Below are positions 1 to 8,650 of a DNA stretch of 41,522 bases, in pieces. Origin of the DNA: Desulfobacula sp. (GTDB lineage Bacteria; Desulfobacterota; Desulfobacteria; Desulfobacterales; Desulfobacteraceae). Where the stretch lies: positions 1 to 41,522 of the forward strand of contig JAKIUJ010000012.1 in assembly GCA_021647625.1 (NCBI GenBank), written 5' to 3'. Under the pieces are notes generated by a model. It searched no databases and was not told the origin of the DNA. It saw only the letters and a program-made list of their open reading frames with translations. The translations under genes and the position numbers were made by a program. Every line of letters begins with the position of its first letter. Positions within the stretch are counted from its first letter, which is position 1.

Positions 1-673
1 CGCCTAAAGATATTTGAAGGGTTGTTCCGTCATCAATAAGACGGGAGATATGTTTTGCAATAGTGTTGGCAGCTTCAATTTCAGGCAGAGGTTGAATGGT
101 TAATAATTTTTCTTCATGCTCCACAATGTGATCCACATCGTTGACATGAATGAAACTTCTGCCCAGCACTCTGGGCATATTAGGATTGACCTGACAGATA
201 ACAATATCTGCAGATTCACAGGCCGCAAGCGTGATGTCCACAGAAACTCCCAGGCTCATCCAGCCAAAATCATCAGGTGGCGAGGCCTGGATCATTGCTG
301 CATTAACCGGCATCATTCTGGACTTAAACAGATGGGGAATCTGGGAGAGATTTATAGGCGTGATGAATCTTTTGTTGCGGCTGATATTATTTGGTGATGC
401 AGAACCTAGGTAAAAAGCACGGATATTGAAATGCTGTGAGTGAGATCTGTTTGCGATCAGGGTAAGTGGACCTGATTCCACGCTTAACAATCTTACTATT
501 TCAAGATCGGTAAACCGAATAGATGTTTCTGATAATTCATTAACCAGGTGCTGGGGTTCACCGCAGGAAGATCCGATAAAGACTCTTTGTCCGGGTTGAA
601 TATGTTGCATAGCTTTTTTGGCGCTGGTCAATTTTTGGACGTAACTATCAGCCCAATATGTTGTTTTTGGCAT
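1..673 (-). CDS. Acetyl-CoA hydrolase/CoA-transferase, N-terminal part (cut by window edge)
   Basis: The reading frame runs from an ATG at 673 to the left edge without a stop, giving about 224 residues of the N-terminal domain. Visible family motifs are VFIGSSCGEPQHLV (about residues 32-45), SFIHVNDVDHIVEHEE, and DDGTTLQISLG near the edge, which match the acetyl-CoA hydrolase / 4-hydroxybutyrate CoA-transferase family. Members move CoA between acetate, succinate, butyrate or similar acids in the cytoplasm. The catalytic glutamate lies in the C-terminal domain, outside this window, so the substrate cannot be told. A GGAG ribosome binding site precedes the start by about 8 bases. It is divergent from a TetR-family gene, which may control it (inference). 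The family is confident; the exact reaction is not. Confidence 0.85.
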   Translation of the reverse strand, partial: MPKTTYWADSYVQKLTSAKKAMQHIQPGQRVFIGSSCGEPQHLVNELSETSIRFTDLEIVRLLSVESGPLTLIANRSHSQHFNIRAFYLGSASPNNISRNKRFITPINLSQIPHLFKSRMMPVNAAMIQASPPDDFGWMSLGVSVDITLAACESADIVICQVNPNMPRVLGRSFIHVNDVDHIVEHEEKLLTIQPLPEIEAANTIAKHISRLIDDGTTLQISLG

Positions 674-945
674 ATGTTGTTCTCCATCACCTTAAATTTT
701 TTATATACTTTGTATAATAACACGAAATAAGTCGTCAGCGTATAAATTTTTTTTGTCTAAGCAGGTGAGGTCGGCTATGGTGAAAATATCGAAAAAAACA
801 GTATGAATATACAATCTATTTAATCAAAAATCTGATTAAATTTTTCATTAAATAAATCTTTTACTTGCGATTTCTGTTTGTTTTTTGTAATTTACAGTCG
901 CTTATATAGTTTATGAATCATATTCAATAAATGATGGAGGATACA
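674..945. promoter_or_regulatory. Divergent intergenic region with two palindromes (candidate TetR operators)
   Basis: This 272-base AT-rich region separates the CoA-transferase gene from the TetR gene and should hold both promoters. Two inverted repeats are visible. One is TATAC-TTT-GTATA at 704-716, close to the CoA-transferase start. The other has 9-base arms ATTTAATCA/TGATTAAAT at 818-826 and 833-841 with a 6-base spacer. Either could be the operator of the adjacent TetR regulator. No binding evidence is available, and AT-rich palindromes arise easily by chance. Confidence 0.4.
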
Positions 946-1575
946 ATGGGCATACATGAACGCAAACAAAGAGAAAAGGAACAAAGGCGACAGGAAATTA
1001 TAGTCGCTGCAAGAAAGATTTTTTCACAAAAAGGATTTAACACAGCCACAATGGAAGAAATTGCTTCGGAAGCTGAGTTGAGTCCCGGAACCTTATATCT
1101 ATATTTTAAAAACAAAGAAGAGCTTCATACTTCACTTTCCATCGAAATTTTGAAAAGATTGACCGTTGAAATACAAAAAGTTGTTAAACAGGATATTTCT
1201 GTTGAGGAAAAGATTGATCGCTTTCGAGATGTTTTTGTAGAAATTTATGATTACGATTCCAATATTTTAATCAATCTTTTTCATCTACAGTCCGGTGAGA
1301 CGCTTAAGAATCTATCAGAGGATGTTCTGCATCAGATCAAAGAGCACTCAGCACTTGCTCATGGCGCTATAATTGATGTGGTAAAAGAAGGCATTGAACT
1401 GGGTATTTTTATTGATGAACATCCTGTAGCCCTTGCAGATGTATTATGGGCTTCCTATGCAGGAATTGTATTATGGGTAGATTCTAAAAGATTGTTAAAT
1501 GATGAAAAGGATTTTGTAAAATCAACATTAACAACTGCCTTTAAGCTTATTAGCAGGGGGCTCAAAAAAGACTAA
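946..1575 (+). CDS. TetR/AcrR-family transcriptional regulator
   Basis: A 209-residue protein with an N-terminal TetR helix-turn-helix at about residues 10-56: AARKIFSQKGF, then TMEEIASEAELSPGTLYLYF and KNKEEL, the standard TetR_N pattern. The C-terminal 150 residues are the divergent ligand-binding half, so the ligand is unknown. I chose the ATG at 946 because GGAGG lies at 936-940 directly before it; the upstream in-frame ATG at 931 overlaps that ribosome binding site. It is transcribed away from the CoA-transferase gene, the usual arrangement for a local repressor that also represses itself. TetR regulators next to acyl-CoA or CoA-transferase genes often sense acyl-CoAs (family knowledge), but that role here is inference. 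Confidence 0.9.
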   Translation: MGIHERKQREKEQRRQEIIVAARKIFSQKGFNTATMEEIASEAELSPGTLYLYFKNKEELHTSLSIEILKRLTVEIQKVVKQDISVEEKIDRFRDVFVEIYDYDSNILINLFHLQSGETLKNLSEDVLHQIKEHSALAHGAIIDVVKEGIELGIFIDEHPVALADVLWASYAGIVLWVDSKRLLNDEKDFVKSTLTTAFKLISRGLKKD

Positions 1576-1582
1576 ACTTATT

Positions 1583-1730
1583 TAGTGCCTGACCGAAAAC
1601 CCGTGTTTGGGCGAAAAGTTGCCCATATGCAAGGCGCAAGAAATCCTGAAACCGAAGTGTACTATAGTACATGAGGATTTCAGGATTTTGCAGCAATAAA
1701 GCAGATGGGTGGGTTTTCGTTCAAACACTA
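1583..1730. repeat. Long imperfect palindromic repeat (REP/MITE-like element)
   Basis: Nearly all of this intergenic stretch folds on itself. The outer arms are GTGTTTGGGCGAAAA at 1603-1617 and TTTTCGTTCAAACAC at 1714-1728, with mismatches; inner arms are AAATCCTGAAA near 1641-1651 and TTTCAGGATTT near 1678-1688; the centre is the perfect palindrome GTACTATAGTAC at 1659-1670. Nested arms and a position between convergent genes suit a palindromic intergenic repeat or small non-autonomous element. It is the only copy in the window. Its right edge supplies the stop codon of the gene ending at 1728. Confidence 0.65.
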
Positions 1731-2267
1731 TTTACATAAACGATGAATCGTTTGGGCATGCCAATCGCCTCTACCTGAAAATGTGGGTATGCCCTTATCT
1801 CTCAAATATTCGGCAATGATGGCAAATGTAGTACCACTACTTCTCATATCCCGTATAATCGTCAAGATATCATCTTTGGTATAGTGTGTTCCGGATGCAT
1901 AGCTTGTTGTTGCTTTTGTTTTCCTGCCGGATGTATGAGGTATAGGTACTTCGCTGAAAAGCTTGTTCAGATTATCGAAAAAATCAGCAATTGCATTGTG
2001 TTGGCGAATCTTTGCCTCAAGCAGATTAGGATCTTTGGCTTTTCTCGTTTGAATGTGTTGTATCAGCTGGGTTGTATTATCGGTTAGCTCGGGTAAAATA
2101 TCGTTCAGGCAGCTCCACAAAATTTCAAGGCCTTCAGAATGATTAGACCTCCTGTCAGACATGTGCCTTCTTTCTTTTTGTGGATAATAGTTACCACCCT
2201 GATTCCGTCTTGGAATAGATTGTTCTTTTTTATGAGAACTTCTCAGGTTCCTTAAAAAATCGCTCAT
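1728..2267 (-). CDS. Hypothetical protein with a recombinase-like C-terminal motif
   Basis: A 179-residue protein with a good GGAGG site before the ATG at 2267. The N-terminal 60 residues are basic and low in complexity (ERRHMSDRRS). A central helical part (about residues 48-110) follows. The C-terminal 45 residues, including TIIRDMRSSGTTFAIIAEYL and GIPTFSGRGDWHAQTIHRL, resemble the helix-turn-helix found after the catalytic domain of large serine recombinases, where IA..L...GIPT....W....V is typical. No resolvase catalytic domain is present. It may bind DNA, but I do not recognise a named family. Its TAG stop lies in the edge of the neighbouring palindromic repeat. Confidence 0.65.
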   Translation of the reverse strand: MSDFLRNLRSSHKKEQSIPRRNQGGNYYPQKERRHMSDRRSNHSEGLEILWSCLNDILPELTDNTTQLIQHIQTRKAKDPNLLEAKIRQHNAIADFFDNLNKLFSEVPIPHTSGRKTKATTSYASGTHYTKDDILTIIRDMRSSGTTFAIIAEYLRDKGIPTFSGRGDWHAQTIHRLCK

Positions 2268-2566
2268 ACCGGCACCTCCAGAAATATGAATATAGTATTA
2301 TATTTAAGTGAAAGTATACGTAAACTGAACTAAGGATCGGCTCCAAAATCAGTTGATCTTTTGTTTTCATAATACCCAGTCTTTTAAGGGGCTTTGGAAA
2401 CAATTTAGATCAAGTTGTTTTGTAACGATTCCTAAGCGAAAAAATAATTTTCAAGAATTGAATATGATTTATATTATTAATTATAATAATATAGTTTTAA
2501 TCTCTAAGTCAACCCGGCAGTGGAAAATAAAAAAAATATCAGATTAATAGGTTTAAAAAAAAGCGA
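2268..2566. other. AT-rich intergenic region, nothing recognised
   Basis: This 299-base stretch lies between the 5' end of the recombinase-like gene and the 3' end of the AMIN-porin gene. It should contain the promoter of the former. I see no convincing reading frame, terminator hairpin or repeat in it. Confidence 0.5.
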
Positions 2567-4537
2567 TTAAAAATAGTATTTCAGGTCGATGAAAATTTGA
2601 TCATTCCTGGTATATTGCCCAAAAATGCTATCATCAGATCCTTCGAATAAATGAACGCCGAAAATTGCTTCAAAGTTTTTGATATATGTGTAAAGCAAAC
2701 GTGGCGAAAGATAATAGGACCCATCATTAATCATTGTTGTGCCCTGAATTGAAACATTTAGCCAGTCGGCGATAAGATTTTTATTGATTTCACCAATGAG
2801 CGAATAGTTGTCTTGATCATAAAATAATATGTCGGACTCAAAATTTTTAATGTATTGGTGGGCAAATTGTAAGTTGAAATACCAATTGTTTTCGCTGGTG
2901 TAATCTATGCCTACAATCCAGGAAAGTGTGGGTTTCCTGACAGAGGTTAAAGACGAGGTTAAAAGGGATACATTTTCTTTGAAAGCTGCTTCTCCTCGAA
3001 TACCCATTGATGAAAGAATCGTTTCGAACTCTAAACCAAATATATGAGTTCTCAGATACTTGGCCCGAATTGATTCGTTTGTTAACGTCAAGCTACCCAG
3101 ATTGGAGAGAATATCCTGAATGGATCCTGAATTTCTCAACGACAAGTTTTTCACCGGAAAACTTTCAAAAGTCGGCTGGTCTTCAGTTGCATAATGATAG
3201 GTAAAACCAAAATCAAATTGTTCGATAGATCCTCCGATTCTTAGTGCATATTCAAAACTGTCTTCATCTTTTGGTTTTATCTCTTGAACACCTATGGATG
3301 CGAAATAAGCTTTTTGAGTCGGGGAAAGAGGGGAGTCTTCAATATCGTCTTTTAGATGTGTAAAAGTAGCCCAATCCGTGCCAAAATAATCAAATTTGTC
3401 TGATTCAAAAAATGGGATAAAAACACCTTCGATAAAAAAACTATTTCTCCGATATATAAAGTCAGCCATCCAGACCGGAATTTTTTTTTCTTCATACGAG
3501 GGAATGATAAATTCCGTATTGTTGACAGGATTTAAGGTATCTATGAGACTAATCTGATCAGTCTTTCCCCACCGCTTGATCTGTTTTCCGAGCGTTACGG
3601 TGAAGTATCCCCGGCTATGCCGCAGATATGTCTCAAACAAATCAATGTCATAGCTGTCTGTTTCATTTTTGCTGCCAAAATAAAGGTAGTCAGACAGTAC
3701 GGAAAGAACAAGATCATTTTTATATTTAATTTTTAAAATGGATCTGTTTTTAAAACTGAATTTGTTTTCATTAGTATTGTCATGATCAGTATCTATGGAT
3801 ATGCGTGTTTGGATGGATGCAGATACACGCATATCTTTAGGTGTATTCTTCTGGGAATATGAAAGATCTGTTTGATCGAATATAGCCTCATCAAACGATG
3901 ATTGATTAAAAGCGGTTAATGTCTGATTTTCGGATGAAACTATCTGTAAGGATGGCTCCTGTTTGGCGGGGGGTGCAATCTTATTGGATGGGGAGGTGTT
4001 TAAAACCTGGGTTTTTGCTTTTAATATGCTTGATGCGGGTTCATGAGGTATATTCGAACCAATTTGGGCTAACAGAACGGGTTGGAGCAGGGCATTTTTT
4101 TTTATTGCAGCGGTTTTCTTCGCATTTGGAAATGAAATAGTTGTAAGGTAAATATTTTTTGACAGCTTTGTTTTATGCGTTAAATAACTTTTGTCTTTTA
4201 GTACATCAAGAACCAGCCGGGTACTGTTTTTTGTATTTTGTGATATTCGTACCTTTAATATATTTCTGCCGTCGACTGTTTGGTTCTGATGGACTTTGGA
4301 GAAAAAAGTATTTGATAAGGTACACACAATTCTTTGGGGAGAAGAGAGTTGGAATATATGCAGGTTTGGATTGCCAAAGGTTTTTATTTGAATTGTTTCA
4401 ATATTATTTGAGATATGATGAGTAGCGGATATCAGACGATTTGAAGGTAGTGCATATGCAGGGCTGTATATCTGGCAATATATCGATAAAACCAGACTCC
4501 ATTTAAACAGATTTTCTTTTTTGAATAGATCCACCAT
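2567..4537 (-). CDS. Outer-membrane porin-like protein with N-terminal AMIN domain (DUF1302-like barrel)
   Basis: A 656-residue exported protein. Residues 1-30 form a hydrophobic signal peptide ending near YALPS. Residues about 35-145 match the AMIN pattern found in PilQ and AmiC: an L..PQRIVCTLSN strand, then ILKVRISQN and TRLVLDVLKDKSYL. AMIN domains bind peptidoglycan or localise proteins in the envelope. After a linker rich in Q, S and T, residues about 235-656 look like a DUF1302-type barrel, with alternating hydrophobic strands, the motif LGKQIKRWGKTDQISLIDTLNP and an aromatic C-terminus (DLKYYF) typical of outer-membrane barrels. It is the last gene of a three-gene set with a LolA-like protein and a TPR lipoprotein. 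DUF1302 proteins often accompany LolA-like proteins and RND exporters; no RND gene is here. Cargo unknown. Confidence 0.75.
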   Translation of the reverse strand: MVDLFKKENLFKWSLVLSIYCQIYSPAYALPSNRLISATHHISNNIETIQIKTFGNPNLHIFQLSSPQRIVCTLSNTFFSKVHQNQTVDGRNILKVRISQNTKNSTRLVLDVLKDKSYLTHKTKLSKNIYLTTISFPNAKKTAAIKKNALLQPVLLAQIGSNIPHEPASSILKAKTQVLNTSPSNKIAPPAKQEPSLQIVSSENQTLTAFNQSSFDEAIFDQTDLSYSQKNTPKDMRVSASIQTRISIDTDHDNTNENKFSFKNRSILKIKYKNDLVLSVLSDYLYFGSKNETDSYDIDLFETYLRHSRGYFTVTLGKQIKRWGKTDQISLIDTLNPVNNTEFIIPSYEEKKIPVWMADFIYRRNSFFIEGVFIPFFESDKFDYFGTDWATFTHLKDDIEDSPLSPTQKAYFASIGVQEIKPKDEDSFEYALRIGGSIEQFDFGFTYHYATEDQPTFESFPVKNLSLRNSGSIQDILSNLGSLTLTNESIRAKYLRTHIFGLEFETILSSMGIRGEAAFKENVSLLTSSLTSVRKPTLSWIVGIDYTSENNWYFNLQFAHQYIKNFESDILFYDQDNYSLIGEINKNLIADWLNVSIQGTTMINDGSYYLSPRLLYTYIKNFEAIFGVHLFEGSDDSIFGQYTRNDQIFIDLKYYF

Positions 4538-4632
4538 ACAAAGTTTCCAATTAATAGTTAAATTAGAACAATCATATTAGAAAATAAGCAACAATAATGC
4601 CAGGGTAACGAATCTAAAAGAAAAAGTTTAAA

Positions 4633-5427
4633 TCAATAATTTTCAAGGGCGGATTTCGAAAGTCGTTCCGGGTCAATTTTTATATTGTATTCAATGTGTT
4701 GTGTCTTTATTAGAGTCTGGTGTTTTCTGTCAAAATCTTCCATCTTTACAATAATTTCCGTCCAGATATTTTGTTTGTTTTCAAGTTTTAGAACGGTGTA
4801 TGTTTTTGTATGCTTCCCTTTTTGGTCAAAATATTCCGCAAGAATTGGCACAAATCCGGTTGTTGTAATAAATGATTTGGTCAATGAGTACTGAGACTTG
4901 ACAGATGGTTTGGGTCGGGTCTCAAGAACATAACAGTCGATATTTGATATTGTTTTTTTACCTTTTAGTTTATAAAGGTAGTTCTCTACTGGTTGTCTTT
5001 CCATATCTTCGTATGTAAAGTCGGTTTGTACGAAACGATGGTGTTTTTGTGAAGAAACAATGCGTCTTGTACGCCTTAAAGCGGACAAATAAATGAATTG
5101 GTCGGTTTTATAACCTTCTTTTTCAACAGTAAGAAAGCCGGTTCCTTCTATATCATTGGGCGATAGAAACCGGATCAATTGTTTTTCAAGACCTTTATTG
5201 AGAATACGCAGGCTTGAAAAAGTTCGTGATACTTTATAACCGGTTTTATCGATCAGAACCATAATTGCAGTTGAATTCGATGTGTTGCCGCGATCTCTGT
5301 CAAAAACTTGTCGCGCAATCTGTTCCCCTGTCAATTTTTCCTGCGCATATAATGTAGTTTGCCAATCGGAGGCTCCCCAAAAACACAAAGAAAAAATAAG
5401 TCCGAGCCCTAACCACCGTTTAGGCAT
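4633..5427 (-). CDS. Outer-membrane lipoprotein-sorting-like periplasmic protein (LolA fold)
   Basis: A 264-residue protein with a signal peptide ending near LYAQEK. The mature part follows the COG2834-type outer membrane lipoprotein-sorting pattern: GEQIARQVFDRDRG at the start, then FLSPNDIEGTGFLTVE, YLSALRRTRRIVSSQKHHRFVQTDFTYEDM, YKLKGKKTISNIDCYVLET and late strands ending in DRKHQTLIKTQHIEYNIKID. Such proteins have a LolA/LolB-like half-barrel that carries lipidic cargo across the periplasm and usually sit beside DUF1302-type porins, as here. The start lies 4 bases after the stop of the TPR lipoprotein gene, and its AAGGAA site is inside that gene's end, so the two are probably translationally coupled. 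Cargo is unknown. Confidence 0.8.
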   Translation of the reverse strand: MPKRWLGLGLIFSLCFWGASDWQTTLYAQEKLTGEQIARQVFDRDRGNTSNSTAIMVLIDKTGYKVSRTFSSLRILNKGLEKQLIRFLSPNDIEGTGFLTVEKEGYKTDQFIYLSALRRTRRIVSSQKHHRFVQTDFTYEDMERQPVENYLYKLKGKKTISNIDCYVLETRPKPSVKSQYSLTKSFITTTGFVPILAEYFDQKGKHTKTYTVLKLENKQNIWTEIIVKMEDFDRKHQTLIKTQHIEYNIKIDPERLSKSALENY

Positions 5428-5431
5428 GCAA

Positions 5432-7717
5432 TTATTCCTTTTTTATTTTAGCAAGTAATTCTTTAGCTTGCGCAGCTTGCTCAAATTTGTCGTTCAATTG
5501 AAGTGCTTTTTTCAATGCTTTTGTTGCTTCTTTTTTCTGGCCTTTTTCATAGTATGCCATCCCTAAATGATAATTAGTAGTAGGGTTTTTTGGAATTTTT
5601 TTCAAGCTGTCTAAAAATTCATTTGCTGCGTTTCCAAATAGGCCTTTTTTAAGATATGCCATCCCAAGGGTATCCATAACACCGGGATCTTCGGGCAGTT
5701 TTTCTTTAGCAATTCTTGCCAATCGCAATGCTTCATCAAATTGAATTGTACGTTCGAGCAAATGGTAGGCCAGATTGTTTGCTGCAGGTGCAAATTTCGG
5801 GTTGATCTCAAGAGCTTTCTTGTAATGAACGGCAGCTTTATCGTATTCTTTATTATTATCGTAAATGGTGCCTATCATCATATGCGGCATGGGCAAGTTT
5901 GGATTTCTTGTTAAGATTTCTTCATAATGCTCAATGGCTTTTTTCCAATTTTTTTCAGCCAGCGAAATTTTAGCCAGAGTGCCGTAGGGCGGTATATATT
6001 CAGGATAGGTTGAAATTGATTTATTAAGTGAAATTTTAGCATTTTCAATATCTTTTTGTGTTAAAAATATGCCGGCTTGAATATTGTGTACAATGGCAAT
6101 GAGTGGTTTTATACCACCATACAGCTGTATTTGTTGTTTGCAAAGTTGATGTGCTCTATCGATGCGACCTTTAATTACATTTATTCTTACAATCTGTGTA
6201 AAAACATCAATTAATTTATTGTTTAAAGCATATGCTTTGTTCAAGTAATCTAAAGCTGTATCATACTCTTTAAAGGCAGATTTTAAGACACCGAGTCGAA
6301 AATATCCCGTTGGATTATCCGGGGTCGTTTCGATAAGTGATAATAGATCTTGTTCAGCAGCTTTAAATTTTCTAAGTCCAATAAATGCCTTGGCCCTTAT
6401 AAGTCTTGCACGATAATTGTTAGAACTGATTTTTAATGCCGATGTTGCCTGTTTTTCAGCCAATTCAAAAGATCGTTCCTTAAGATAGATTTCAGCAAAC
6501 AGGGTTCGCGCCTTTAAATGAGTGGGGCTAAATTCAACCGCTTTTGAGATGGATGCTTTCGCCTGGTCGTATTTACCTGTACCTATGAAACACAGAGCTT
6601 TAAAATATTGAACGCGTGCGGCTTTTGGTTCTTCTTTTTCTATTTCTGATAAAAGAGGCAAGGCATTGTTAAATTCTTTTCTGGTAATGAAAATTTCGCT
6701 TTTAAGCATTTTAGCAGGCAAATAATTACTTCTCTCGGTCAGAATGTCGGATACCAGTTGGTCGGCTTCTTTAATGTCTTTGTGTTTATAATGAAAACGG
6801 GCAATCGTATTTTTCAAGCCCATGTTATCGGGTTTTAAAGCCAATGCCTTCTGATATATTTCCAATGCTTTTGTTTTGTTTTTGTTTTTATCATAGAATG
6901 CCGCTACAATTAAATAAGGTCTTAAAACAGAAGGTGTGACTTTAATGGCTTTTAAATAATTTGCTTCAGCCGATGCATTTTTTTTCTGATTAAAATAAAG
7001 ATTGCCAAGCAATATATAGGGTTCAGGAGTATCAGAGGATTTTTCTATTGCAAGTTTTAATTGGTCCTCAACCTTGTCCATTCTTTTTTGTCTTACATAA
7101 AAACCGATAAGAATCATTCTGACAGTCAAGTTTCCAGGTTTTAAATCAACCGTTCGAAATAATAATTTTTCTGCTGCTTCAAAATCCTTTTCAATGGTGT
7201 AAACTTTTGCCATATTTTGCATGGCAGAAATGTTTTCAGCGTCAATGGTAAGAATTTTTTCATAAATATTAAAAGCCTTTTTATAGAATTTTCCTTGCAT
7301 AAAAATCTGGCCTTTTACAAGCAATGCTTCAATATTCTCAGGTTTTTTTTCAAGAACAAAAACAATTTTTTCCATTGCCTGTTCCGTTTTTTTGCCCAAA
7401 AGTAAAAATTCTGCGATTTTTAAATTGGCCTGAATATCATTTTCATCAAAACGGAGGATTTTATTATAGATTCGAAAAGCGGCTTTCAGATTGCCCAAGC
7501 GAAACATGTTTTTAGCAAGAAGATGATATGCCTCAATATAATTGGGATCTAACTGTAGTGCGTTTTTTAATTCAATGTCCGCCTTTTTGTATTCTTTAGC
7601 ATCAAAATATGTTGATGCTTTTTCAAAAAAGGCTTCTTTTTTTTCAGTGTCAGACTGACACCCTGAAAAAGAACCCACCATCACTGCAATACAGATTAAT
7701 TTAACCAGAAATTTCAT
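5432..7717 (-). CDS. Large TPR-repeat lipoprotein (PrsT-like)
   Basis: A 761-residue lipoprotein. I chose the ATG at 7717 because a GGGGG-rich ribosome binding site precedes it and the protein then begins with a lipoprotein signal, FSGC with the cysteine at residue 20 followed by Q, suggesting outer-membrane sorting. From about residue 30 to the end it is almost wholly tetratricopeptide repeats of about 34 residues (for example YKKALEINPKFAPAANNLAY and LGMAYYEKGQKKEATKALKK). The architecture resembles PEP-CTERM-system TPR lipoproteins (PrsT), which act in envelope assembly or polysaccharide export. It starts a minus-strand operon with the LolA-like and AMIN-porin genes and is divergent from a set holding a second TPR lipoprotein of similar size. 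Likely a periplasm-facing scaffold (inference). Confidence 0.85.
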   Translation of the reverse strand: MKFLVKLICIAVMVGSFSGCQSDTEKKEAFFEKASTYFDAKEYKKADIELKNALQLDPNYIEAYHLLAKNMFRLGNLKAAFRIYNKILRFDENDIQANLKIAEFLLLGKKTEQAMEKIVFVLEKKPENIEALLVKGQIFMQGKFYKKAFNIYEKILTIDAENISAMQNMAKVYTIEKDFEAAEKLLFRTVDLKPGNLTVRMILIGFYVRQKRMDKVEDQLKLAIEKSSDTPEPYILLGNLYFNQKKNASAEANYLKAIKVTPSVLRPYLIVAAFYDKNKNKTKALEIYQKALALKPDNMGLKNTIARFHYKHKDIKEADQLVSDILTERSNYLPAKMLKSEIFITRKEFNNALPLLSEIEKEEPKAARVQYFKALCFIGTGKYDQAKASISKAVEFSPTHLKARTLFAEIYLKERSFELAEKQATSALKISSNNYRARLIRAKAFIGLRKFKAAEQDLLSLIETTPDNPTGYFRLGVLKSAFKEYDTALDYLNKAYALNNKLIDVFTQIVRINVIKGRIDRAHQLCKQQIQLYGGIKPLIAIVHNIQAGIFLTQKDIENAKISLNKSISTYPEYIPPYGTLAKISLAEKNWKKAIEHYEEILTRNPNLPMPHMMIGTIYDNNKEYDKAAVHYKKALEINPKFAPAANNLAYHLLERTIQFDEALRLARIAKEKLPEDPGVMDTLGMAYLKKGLFGNAANEFLDSLKKIPKNPTTNYHLGMAYYEKGQKKEATKALKKALQLNDKFEQAAQAKELLAKIKKE

Positions 7718-7816
7718 TCGTCCCCCATATTGATATTCAAGTGCTTGTATAAGCATTTATCATGTGTTAAATATTTGTCAAACAAAAAACATAATCTCAT
7801 GTCAGGTGTCAATTTG

Positions 7817-8650
7817 GTGCGTAAGCTTCTTTTTCTATTCTTTATTATATTATTTGGACATTTCAAATCCGGCTATGCGTTCTACCAAACTTACGAGAAC
7901 ACGGAAGAATTACGGATTGAACATACAACAAAAGAAGCCGCAACTCAAGACAATATTGGGTATCACCTTTATGATAACCTGGTTTCAAAAACCTCATCTT
8001 TTTTTCTTTCAAAAAAAATAGATAAGTTTATTTCTTTTGATCAAATAGAAATAAATATTCCGCTAAGATTTTTGTCTAAGAACTTAATCACAGCCGAAGA
8101 CTCCATGGATCGAATGCTGACATCTAACCTTAGAATTCGGCAGATTTTATTTGAATATCAAAAAATCAAAAACAGGGCGGAGTCCTTATTGAGAAACAGG
8201 GACGTGATTCATGCTGAGACAAAGAATAAAAAACCGCTAAAAAGTTCTGAAACCACTGCTAACTCAATCGAGGATCAAATTACAAAATTAGAAAATATAA
8301 TCATAAATATAAATAGATCCGGTCTTGTTCCAAGTGGTGGCTTTGATACTGATGGAATCCTCTCTTTTGATTTCAATGCAAGTCTTGGGCAAAATGTTAG
8401 TGATGCTCAATATCGAAATTTCTATCCCCTAAGCTCACAAGGAGGGCAAAAACAATTTAATACTATTGAATCTGAGTTCAGAGTCGAGTCAAGAACACTG
8501 TCAAATCAAGATGCTGGTCAACTGCCTTGGATTTTTGATGTCTTTTTAAAGCTGATTAATTATATGATGAGCAATCGGGTTGAGATAATGCTTTATGCTA
8601 TGTTCTTAGTGCTGATCGGATTGTTGGTTTCACTCAAGGTTCGGAAATGA
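7817..8650 (+). CDS. Exported protein of unknown function with C-terminal membrane helix
   Basis: About 277 residues. The start is uncertain: GTG at 7817 has an AGGTG site 8 bases upstream and opens directly into a signal peptide (RKLLFLFFIILF, cleavage near GYAFYQ), while the ATG at 7799 lacks a site. The body has charged helical parts, then a Gly/Asp/Phe-rich stretch (about residues 175-235). It ends in one hydrophobic helix (EIMLYAMFLVLIGLLVSL) with a short basic tail KVRK. I do not recognise a family. The C-terminal helix plus basic tail recalls sorting tails, but no PEP-type motif precedes it. Its stop overlaps the start of the next gene (ATGA), so the two are co-translated. It heads the plus-strand half of the envelope locus. 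Confidence 0.7.
   Translation: MRKLLFLFFIILFGHFKSGYAFYQTYENTEELRIEHTTKEAATQDNIGYHLYDNLVSKTSSFFLSKKIDKFISFDQIEINIPLRFLSKNLITAEDSMDRMLTSNLRIRQILFEYQKIKNRAESLLRNRDVIHAETKNKKPLKSSETTANSIEDQITKLENIIININRSGLVPSGGFDTDGILSFDFNASLGQNVSDAQYRNFYPLSSQGGQKQFNTIESEFRVESRTLSNQDAGQLPWIFDVFLKLINYMMSNRVEIMLYAMFLVLIGLLVSLKVRK

Noticed and set aside
116-397. Plus-strand frames at 116-397, 231-413 and 548-730
   Set aside because: They lie opposite the CoA-transferase gene, which has clear family motifs through this stretch.
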